A stretch of DNA of 64,000 nucleotides, taken from contig JBKEBD010000002.1 of assembly GCA_047972995.1 (NCBI GenBank), positions 62,001-126,000 on the forward strand, in the 5' to 3' direction. Every line of letters begins with the position of its first letter. Position 1 is the first letter of the stretch. The position numbers and the translations under genes are program-made. Source of the DNA: JBKEDC01 sp047972995 (lineage in GTDB: Bacteria; Bacteroidota; Bacteroidia; Bacteroidales; Prolixibacteraceae). The notes under the pieces were generated by a model that was not told where the DNA came from, made no database searches, and saw only the letters and a program-made list of their open reading frames with translations. Shown piece after piece: positions 52,207-60,500 of the stretch.

Positions 52207-53757
52207 ATGGCACAAGAAGATGTTTTTAAGAAATTAGTAGCTCACTGTAAGGAATACGGTTTTGTGTTTCAATCGAGTGAAATTTACGATGGACTGGGCG
52301 CAGTGTACGACTATGCTCAAAATGGTGTGGAACTGAAAAACAACATCAAAAAATATTGGTGGGATAGCATGGTACTCCTCCACGAAAATGTGGTGGGTAT
52401 CGATTCAGCTATTTTCATGCACCCTACCATTTGGAAAGCTTCTGGACACGTAGATGCATTCAACGACCCATTAATCGACAATAAAGACTCTAAAAAACGC
52501 TATCGTGCCGATGTGCTTATTGAAGAGCAATTGGCAAAATATGAGGACAAAATGGACAAAGAATGCGCCAAAGCTGCTAAACGCTTTGGTGAATCTTTCG
52601 ATGAGGGTCAATTTCGCGCTACCAACCAACGCGTGCTCGACAATCAAGAGAAATGGAATAACCTTCACCAACGCTTCTCTGATGCCCTAAACGCAAACGA
52701 TTTGGCAGAACTAAAAACCATTATAGAAGACGAAGGTATTGTGTGCCCAATTAGCGGAAGCCGAAACTGGACCGATGTGCGCCAATTCAACCTCATGTTC
52801 TCTACCGAAATGGGCTCAACAGCCGACGGAGCACAAAAGATTTACCTTCGTCCAGAAACAGCACAAGGTATCTTTGTGAACTACCTCAACGTGCAAAAAA
52901 CAGGGCGTATGAAGCTGCCTTTCGGTATTGCTCAAATTGGTAAAGCCTTCCGTAATGAGATTGTAGCTCGTCAGTTTATCTTCCGTATGCGCGAATTTGA
53001 GCAAATGGAAATGCAATTCTTTGTGAAGCCGGGTACCGAGCTTGATTGGTTCAACACTTGGAAAGAAACTCGCATGAAATGGCACAAAGCTCTAGGTTTT
53101 GGCGATGATAATTACCGATTCCACGAACACGAAAAATTGGCACACTATGCCAATGCAGCCGTCGATGTGGAATACAAATTTCCATTCGGTTTTAAAGAAG
53201 TAGAGGGTATTCACTCACGCACCGACTTCGACTTAAAACAGCACCAAGAATATTCGGGCAAGAAGATACAATACTACGACCCCGAACAAGGCGAATCATA
53301 TGTGCCTTATGTAGTAGAAACCTCAATTGGTGTCGATCGTATGTTCCTACAAGTCATGTCGGCTGCCTACTGCGAAGAAGAAGTAGAAGCTAACGGCAAA
53401 ACCGACACGCGTGTGGTACTTCGCATTCCTGCAGTACTTGCACCTGTGAAACTAGCCGTAATGCCATTGGTGAAAAAAGACGGACTACCCGAAAAAGCAC
53501 GCGAAATCATCGATGAATTGAAATTCGATTTCAATTGCCAATACGACGAAAAAGACAGCATCGGCAAGCGCTATCGCCGCCAAGATGCCATCGGAACGCC
53601 ATTCTGTGTAACAGTCGATCACCAATCGTTGGAAGACAACACGGTAACCATTCGTCACCGCGACACCATGCAACAAGACCGCGTGCCTATCAATGAGCTA
53701 TACAGCATCTTGAAAAAAGAAATCGACTTCCGAGCTATCTTCAAAAAAATCAAATAA
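52207..53757 (+). CDS. glyS: Glycine-tRNA ligase, alpha2 dimer type
   Basis: 516 residues with class II motif sequences YLRPETAQGIFVNY, FRNEIVARQFIFRMREFEQMEMQFF and VVETSIGVDRM, and a C-terminal anticodon-binding domain. It is the eukaryote-like homodimeric form rather than the alpha/beta tetramer. A TATCTTTA box lies at 52143 and a terminator follows. Confidence 0.96.
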   Translation: MAQEDVFKKLVAHCKEYGFVFQSSEIYDGLGAVYDYAQNGVELKNNIKKYWWDSMVLLHENVVGIDSAIFMHPTIWKASGHVDAFNDPLIDNKDSKKRYRADVLIEEQLAKYEDKMDKECAKAAKRFGESFDEGQFRATNQRVLDNQEKWNNLHQRFSDALNANDLAELKTIIEDEGIVCPISGSRNWTDVRQFNLMFSTEMGSTADGAQKIYLRPETAQGIFVNYLNVQKTGRMKLPFGIAQIGKAFRNEIVARQFIFRMREFEQMEMQFFVKPGTELDWFNTWKETRMKWHKALGFGDDNYRFHEHEKLAHYANAAVDVEYKFPFGFKEVEGIHSRTDFDLKQHQEYSGKKIQYYDPEQGESYVPYVVETSIGVDRMFLQVMSAAYCEEEVEANGKTDTRVVLRIPAVLAPVKLAVMPLVKKDGLPEKAREIIDELKFDFNCQYDEKDSIGKRYRRQDAIGTPFCVTVDHQSLEDNTVTIRHRDTMQQDRVPINELYSILKKEIDFRAIFKKIK

Positions 53758-53778
53758 GAAAATAGCACAACATATGCC

Positions 53779-53808
53779 AAAAGCCAACCCTTTCGGATTG
53801 GCTTTTTT
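53779..53808 (+). terminator. Intrinsic terminator of glyS
   Basis: AAAAGCCAACCC pairs with GGATTGGCTTTT around TTTC, then T. Confidence 0.83.
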
Positions 53809-53976
53809 GCATTTTATTTTTTTGCTGATTACAAAATACTTGCACCCATTTTCTTGAACAACCTCGTTATTTTTCAGCGCCTAACAGCTAATCCGAAGCT
53901 TTTGTTACTAATGTTAATTGATTGCAAAAGATTTTTATTTAAACAAAATTAAATTCCTTAATGGATTTAAATACTC

Positions 53977-53984
53977 TATTTTTG
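53977..53984 (+). promoter_or_regulatory. Candidate -7 box TATTTTTG
   Basis: Matches TAnnTTTG, 24 nt before the barrel gene at 54009. Confidence 0.5.
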
Positions 53985-54008
53985 ATGCCTAAACAATAAA
54001 CGATACAG

Positions 54009-54560
54009 ATGAGAAAATTATTCTTAATGCTGGCAGCCTTGCTAGGTTTAGCTGCACAGCCTGTTTTAGCACACGAAGGAGAACACGGAACAGAAACAGA
54101 AGAACACCACCCTTGGAATATTGAAATTTCATCAACCATTCCCGTTGCCAATGGTTTAGAACAAACATCAACAGTGCATTTTGGTAGAGAAATTGGCGAG
54201 CACGTCGATTTAGGTGTTTTTGGCTCTTGGATTGGTAAAGACTGGAGTGAAAAGAAGGAACAGTTCTACGGAACCGACGTAAAATACTTCTTTCACAGCT
54301 TCGGAGAGCATCGTAAGACTAATTTCTATGTTTCATTAGGTCTTGCCTACAATACCTTGCTAGAAAGCGAAGGAGAGGGCGAAAAAGAACGTGCAAACGA
54401 AATTAGATATGGTTGGAAGTTTGGAGCTAGCCACCGCATTTGCAAAGACTTTTCCATTTTCGTAGAAACTGGTCAAGACGTGGTGTACAACCCCAAAAAA
54501 GAAACTTACAGAGACGACCTAAGCGGACTATTGCTTGTTGGTCTTAAATATGACTTTTAA
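54009..54560 (+). CDS. Exported protein, probable outer membrane barrel
   Basis: 183 residues with signal peptide (cleavage after VLAH). A His/Glu-rich segment follows (EGEHGTETEEHH), then amphipathic strands ending in LLLVGLKYDF with the terminal Phe of barrel proteins. The acidic/His stretch could bind metal, but no family is recognised. Own promoter box and terminator. Confidence 0.65.
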   Translation: MRKLFLMLAALLGLAAQPVLAHEGEHGTETEEHHPWNIEISSTIPVANGLEQTSTVHFGREIGEHVDLGVFGSWIGKDWSEKKEQFYGTDVKYFFHSFGEHRKTNFYVSLGLAYNTLLESEGEGEKERANEIRYGWKFGASHRICKDFSIFVETGQDVVYNPKKETYRDDLSGLLLVGLKYDF

Positions 54561-54584
54561 TAAAGGGTATGATTAGATTGGTAT

Positions 54585-54615
54585 GAAAGCGAGCTCATGA
54601 AGCTCGCTTTTTTTG
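54585..54615 (+). terminator. Intrinsic terminator
   Basis: AAAGCGAGCT pairs with AGCTCGCTTT around CATGA, then T run. Confidence 0.83.
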
Positions 54616-54721
54616 TTTTAATACCAACGAAACGCCTAATTACCTTGGGCTGTCACAAATTTGCCTTTCAGATGACTTTATTCTAGTAAAATTAAACCTA
54701 AAAACACACCTCCATTAATAA

Positions 54722-57268
54722 TTAACCTCCAATCACAGGCAGTCCTTCGCTGCTAATTCCTTCGGCACTGATAGACATACGCAGGCAAGTGCCATTGTTA
54801 TAAAATTTCACCTTTGCTTTACCTTCAACATCGGTTTGCACATTCGGATTCCAATAGAGTGTGCGACGGAAATCAACGCCTCCTTTGAGTTGTTTCTCTC
54901 GGTTGTTCACATGATAAAACTCCGCCGATTGGGCATAACCATAATAAGGTGTATATCTAACGCCCGAAATGTAGCCTTTGCGCTGCATGCCATTGTCATA
55001 CTTCTGTAATCGCACAAAAACAGCATCGCCATAGTCGGGCGTACGGTCGATAGCTGTTCCCGCCCGTGCCACAAGAAGCCATGCCATATCCGACTTATAA
55101 AATACATCAATCTTCGATATCGTTTCAATCTCTTCATACAATAAATCTTGCCACCTATCGATACTATCGGGCACACTCTCCAGGCAGGTGCAGATATAGA
55201 CTGGTCGCCCTGAAAAGCACACATCATCTACATAAGAATCTGTTCCTACTTGAAATGCACTAGCAACCGTATCAACCTCACGGCAAGTTGATGAGTCATC
55301 AAACAAACCCTCTCCACGGCTGATCAAATACTGCTGCACCGTTCCTGGATACCATTCCCCAAGGTCGGCTTCTTTGTTGATATCTCGCTTCACATCATAA
55401 ACAATATCGGGGAAGACCTGACCAAAACCACTCGTTTTTATTTTGCTTTGTATTGCTACCCCCGCCAGCATCTGCACCTTTTCAATCGACCCTTTAGGCA
55501 AATTGTCTTCTGCAATGGCGAAGTCTTCACCCACAAAAACATCGCGATTAGTATAGGCTCTTGCTTGGGGTGAAAACCAACGATCGAGGGTAATTCTACT
55601 ATCCTTTCGCTTTCCATTTTCAGTAACTTGCAGCCCTAAAAGACATTCGCCAAACACATCTGCATCGTCGGGCAAATTGAAATAGAAGCTCCCATCATCA
55701 TTCACTGGAGTCGATCCTCTGAGGGTTTCACCATTAAACATCAGCCAAATCATCACTTCCGATTTTGTTCTGGCTTTTCTTCCCGAAGCGTTCAGCACTT
55801 TCCCCGCAATGGGCAGCCCCTCTTCAGCATAGTGTTGGGCATCAAAAGGCACAACACCCGCCATCACCTGCCAATTATATCTTCGCCAACCTTGCACCAA
55901 CATCAGCAGATCGAGCTTGGCAAGCGTTTTGCTATCATCATTCACAAAATATTGCATAGGGTTTTCAATATAGCCTTTCAGTTCTGAGGAAAGCAAAAGA
56001 TCAGTGAGCACATTATCCTCATAGCTTGTTTGAAACTCCGATCCTCGATCTCTAATAGCAAGTGAAAAGTTGGTGTTCAGTGGAGCTCCAGCAGCATCGG
56101 TTACTGTAAAATCCATTTCCACCAACTCAAAAGGCTCATAATCTGTGGAAGAACTTGTGTGCTGAATGCTGCCGTAGTCGCTACGAGCACTATTGAAAGC
56201 AAGGCGTTCGGCAAGAACATTTCCTTTCTTATCGAAAAGAGTCAATTGGATTACACCAAGAGGAAGTTCATATTTATTAAAGAGCATCTCAGCGGGTTCA
56301 TCTCCCAAAATCAGTTGCTCATATTTCAGCTGCCGTCCACGACAAGCAAGCACAAAGCCAGCCGTGTCGCAAGGCGCATCTGCCGATTTCTTTAGGCGAA
56401 CTAACAGGCGATCTTTCGTGATGTTGTTCACCTCTAAGGCATAGCCCTGCTTCTGAATTTTGTCGAAAGTAAACGGATAAACTTTCCCTCCATAATTCAA
56501 ATTAACTTGATACTCCTTTTGCTCGGGAATAAGCACGAAATAGCCCACGCCCTGACCTGTGGTATTGAATCGAGTAATCTCTTCATTTTGATCATTTAAA
56601 ACACTTCCATGGGCCCAAATGCTATTCCCATCCTTGTCTGTTACCTGAAATACCACCTTCGAAGAAATTCCCATCACTGCATTTCCTCCTTCAGGATAAA
56701 AATTCATGCTGATTTTACCCCGATTTTCGTCTTTCTCTCGCGTAATATCCATTTCCAAACGCGATTTCATATTTCGATCGTAGTAGCTCCCTATGTATTG
56801 GGGGATATCATAAACCGGAAATACACGCGAAAACAGCCCATCATCGCCAAAATTGAGCATGGCACGAGTGTAGGCTCTTACCTCATAGAAACCGCTAGTA
56901 TATTCCATCTTTAGGGCAAAGTGTCCATCGCATCCATTTTGCTGAATCTTCAAGTTCTGACTTTCCACCACATCACCTTCGGGCGAAAGCAATTCCACGT
57001 GCAGAATGCGGCTCAGCACGGTTGGTTTATTGTTTTCAGCAAACACCACATGGGCTTTAAACCAAATGGTATCGCCTTGATAATATCCCGTGTTGTCGAA
57101 ATGCAAATAGACCTTTTCTTGTGGGTTGTACAATCGAAAATCATTCGCCTCACGCACATAGTTCAGTAGCACTTCGGGGGTTGAAAGTATCGGCTGCACA
57201 GGAGGCTGTTGCGCCAAGGCAGCAAAGCTACTCCATAGCAACATTAAAATTAGAGTTAGGTGTTTCAT
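54722..57268 (-). CDS. MG2/macroglobulin-like exported surface protein
   Basis: 848 residues with signal peptide (MKHLTLILMLLWSSFAALAQ). The segment PQEKVYLHFDNTGYYQGDTIWFKAHVV is the MG2-like domain start found in many large Bacteroidota surface proteins. Repeated beta-sandwich modules follow. The C-terminal part TLYWNPNVQTDVEGKAKVKFYNNGT is a characteristic closing domain. It does not contain a thioester motif. Probably acts at the outer membrane; role unknown. No partner gene is obvious. Confidence 0.78.
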   Translation of the reverse strand: MKHLTLILMLLWSSFAALAQQPPVQPILSTPEVLLNYVREANDFRLYNPQEKVYLHFDNTGYYQGDTIWFKAHVVFAENNKPTVLSRILHVELLSPEGDVVESQNLKIQQNGCDGHFALKMEYTSGFYEVRAYTRAMLNFGDDGLFSRVFPVYDIPQYIGSYYDRNMKSRLEMDITREKDENRGKISMNFYPEGGNAVMGISSKVVFQVTDKDGNSIWAHGSVLNDQNEEITRFNTTGQGVGYFVLIPEQKEYQVNLNYGGKVYPFTFDKIQKQGYALEVNNITKDRLLVRLKKSADAPCDTAGFVLACRGRQLKYEQLILGDEPAEMLFNKYELPLGVIQLTLFDKKGNVLAERLAFNSARSDYGSIQHTSSSTDYEPFELVEMDFTVTDAAGAPLNTNFSLAIRDRGSEFQTSYEDNVLTDLLLSSELKGYIENPMQYFVNDDSKTLAKLDLLMLVQGWRRYNWQVMAGVVPFDAQHYAEEGLPIAGKVLNASGRKARTKSEVMIWLMFNGETLRGSTPVNDDGSFYFNLPDDADVFGECLLGLQVTENGKRKDSRITLDRWFSPQARAYTNRDVFVGEDFAIAEDNLPKGSIEKVQMLAGVAIQSKIKTSGFGQVFPDIVYDVKRDINKEADLGEWYPGTVQQYLISRGEGLFDDSSTCREVDTVASAFQVGTDSYVDDVCFSGRPVYICTCLESVPDSIDRWQDLLYEEIETISKIDVFYKSDMAWLLVARAGTAIDRTPDYGDAVFVRLQKYDNGMQRKGYISGVRYTPYYGYAQSAEFYHVNNREKQLKGGVDFRRTLYWNPNVQTDVEGKAKVKFYNNGTCLRMSISAEGISSEGLPVIGG

Positions 57269-57441
57269 GTGTTTAAAATTAAGCTGTTGGCTTACATTCC
57301 AAATCTTCGCCTAAGTTACAAATAATTAAGAAAAAATCAATTTCTATTAAGATATAATAAAATGGTTAATGCAGGGGTGCTGCATCTCTGCTAGCCCTCT
57401 AGAGTTGCACTGGGATACCCATTCGTAATTGATAATTCAAT

Positions 57442-57467
57442 TCCCAAGGGGGAGCTAGAGGGGGCTT
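57442..57467. repeat. Short filler repeat with GGGGGAGCTAGAGGGGGCT
   Basis: Related to 27037-27063. The region 57395-57465 also holds a partly complementary CTAGCCCTCTAGAG, so it can fold. Confidence 0.4.
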
Positions 57468-57487
57468 TCAGGCAAAAAAGCAAAAAA

Positions 57488-57517
57488 AGAGAGGGTGCCC
57501 AAATGGACACCCTCTCT
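57488..57517 (-). terminator. Intrinsic terminator of the giant lyase gene
   Basis: AGAGAGGGTGTCC pairs with GGGCACCCTCTCT around ATTT on the minus strand, then a U run. Confidence 0.85.
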
Positions 57518-57540
57518 AAATATAACCAACGAGAAAAGCA

Positions 57541-60500
57541 TTATCTCACGACTACTTTTGTTGTTACTTCTGTATTTCTGCTTCGCAGAATATACATTCC
57601 CGGTGTTAAATCGCTAAGATTTACCGTGGCTTGTTTGGCATTCATCTGAATTTGTTTCACAACCACACCCGTGCTATTCGACACATCAATAATGTCTGAC
57701 GACACCGTTGATGATACCGTAATATAGTCGGCTGTTACTGTTGGGTAAATATGGAACTCACCTAATTTTTTCCAGCGTGCCCACACTTCTACATCTTCAG
57801 TTTGTGAGGTGGTGAATGAACTCACCTTTTTACTAAAGTCGGCATCTGCATACCAGTCCATAAATCGATATCCTTTTGCCTCGGCATTTCTCAACACCAC
57901 AGGTGTACCAACAATCACCTCTGTTGGGTTAGCATGACTTGCACCATCAATTCCCAAATGATAGGTGATTTCGTAAGTTGGATCGGGTTCTGGTTCTGGT
58001 TCCACATAGTCCTCCCATTGTTTGTCGTAAGAGATAAATGGGGTTTGAACACCATCTTCCAAATAGAAGCCCAAGTGAGCTGGCTGATTATATCCGATGT
58101 TTTGGCGCAGAATATTCATTCGATAAAGTGGGTCGTGCATCAAGGTGTACATCTTGTGCGTTGTTGGAATCCATGTAGAGAACACAATAAATTCTGAATT
58201 ATCACTACTTTTGAAAACCAGCTCTTCACGCCAGTCGCCAAAGAGGTCTGCCTGAAGGTTCACATCATCTTTGGTGCTGTGGATGGTTGATGCTCCGTAA
58301 TACCAGCCTGTGAAGATTCGACCTCCACCAGAAGTTGAGTTCACCGCGTTTCCATTATGTCTTACGTCAGAGAATAAATCTCCATCAAAATAAACTGGTT
58401 GATTATACGGGTTGTAGCCAAATCCTGTTATGTCGCCGTTGCAATCTAAGTTGCCTATACCGGCAAAAGGACTACCAGTCAAAACAGACGTACACTCAAA
58501 TCCGCGCGTTCTATCTGTCACATTGGCTGCCCAAGCCCTACCAATATCTCCTGAAGAAAGATATTCCCAAATGATTTCTCCTGTTGCGGCATCGCGCATG
58601 GAAACACCATAAGTTGCATTTTCGTGAGGTTGGAAGAATTCTAATCCTGGGCGGTCAGGCATTAAGTCTCCAAGGTGGTCAGCATCACCATGTTTTCGTC
58701 CTGTTGAGTACAATCCTTTACCATCATTATCAAAGGCACAAGCTCCATACATCAACTCATCAGAACCATCAAAATCTACATCACCAATACTCAGGCTGTG
58801 GTTTCCTTCTCCGAAATAAGCCTGTCCTTCTCCTGTATCTGGTTTTTCATCTGCATGATCCAATTGATCGAATGTCCAAGCTTGCACAAGCGTGTCGCCA
58901 TCAAAGGTTAAAGCTTGCATCGCAATTCTAGTGTAGATGCCTCGCGAGAACACTAATTGTGGCCCGCGCTCTTGGTCAACCAATACTGCCGATTTAATTG
59001 AAGCAGCACGATAGCCATCGTCATCACCCCAAGTTGCGTTGATATCTTCCGTAGGGCCTATGCTTGGCCAGTAGTTCACAGTTGCTTTCTCTTTTCCAGT
59101 AGCTCCTTCAAACACCGTAACATACGATGGATCTTTAATCAAGTGACCTCTACCACCTCTATTCAAGACGACATCATTGTTGTCGGTAGCTGCAGGACCT
59201 TTGCTCAGATGTTCACCTGTTCCATCCATAGTTCCTGGTCCTGTTTTCAGAGCCACTTCTGCTTTACCATCACCATCTAGATCATAAACCATTAAAGCCA
59301 AGCCATTGGCATCGGTGTTAATACCACCATTGATTCGCCACATATGCGTTCCATCCAATTTCACGGCATCAACCACTGGACATCTGCGGTCGTTCTTCAC
59401 ACCCGAAACTTCTATAGCTTCCGCAGCTTCCCAAATGAACACCAACTCATATTCGCCGTCGCCGTCTAAATCGCCCACGCTCATGTCACCTGGAGTATAA
59501 GATCTGGTTCCTCCAAGTGGGTCAACAGGAGCCTCTGGCATTTTGATGCGAAGAACTGAAATATCAGGACGAGATTCACTATCTTTTTGATCCGTATATT
59601 TCCAAGGTTTAATCTCTTTCGAGAATCCTTTGTCGTCGCCAGAAAGCGCTTCTACTTTATACACATCATCCACCGTGCCCGATGGGTCAATGAAGTTTGA
59701 GTTGCCATCATGTGGCTCTGCATTGAGCAATTCACCGTTCTTGTAGATATTAAATGCAATGTTGTTCGGATCGGTACCTAAAATACGCCATGAAAGGAAG
59801 ATACCACTTGCCGATTGCATCGCTATCAGTCCACGATTCAATTTCTCTACTTGGCGTGGCTTGAAGTTGAACGTCATCACTTCGCGAGAAATCACACCTT
59901 CTTCTCCTGAAACTACCTTTGGAGTAAATACACCATCAGCATTTTTCCACGATTCTACTCGTGTGCCATAAACCGAACCTGTGGGCAAAACCACTTCCAA
60001 ACCTTCATTTTCAGCAAAAGCACTAGCGTCCACACTTTCTAATTCAGAGGGAGATTCAAAAACTACTGCTGCAAGACTCTTAGCTTTAAAGGCATCTGCT
60101 GCAATTGCTTTGATTGCCACTTTACTTTCTCCACTTTCAACATATGCAGGAATAATCACGTTCGCAGCCTCACCAAGATAGGCGGTGATGGTTCCTCCAT
60201 TTAGTGTCAAATCTGCTGCTCCAAGTGTGATATACTCCACCGATGCTTCTTTCCATTGTGCATATAGGTCTAAATTACCTGTTGTTCCCGTAGCAACTGT
60301 TGATGGGAACGTTAAGAATCCCGTGTCATCACTCGTCCACTTCCAAAATTCATAACCTTCAAAAGTAGGTTCTGGAATAGTAAATGTTGGTGTTTCTACC
60401 GTGTAACTTGTTGGGGCATTTTCTGCCGCCACACCACCATTCAAATAGTAAGTAATCGTATATTCAATTGGAATCCATTTGGCATAAAGTGTAATCACAT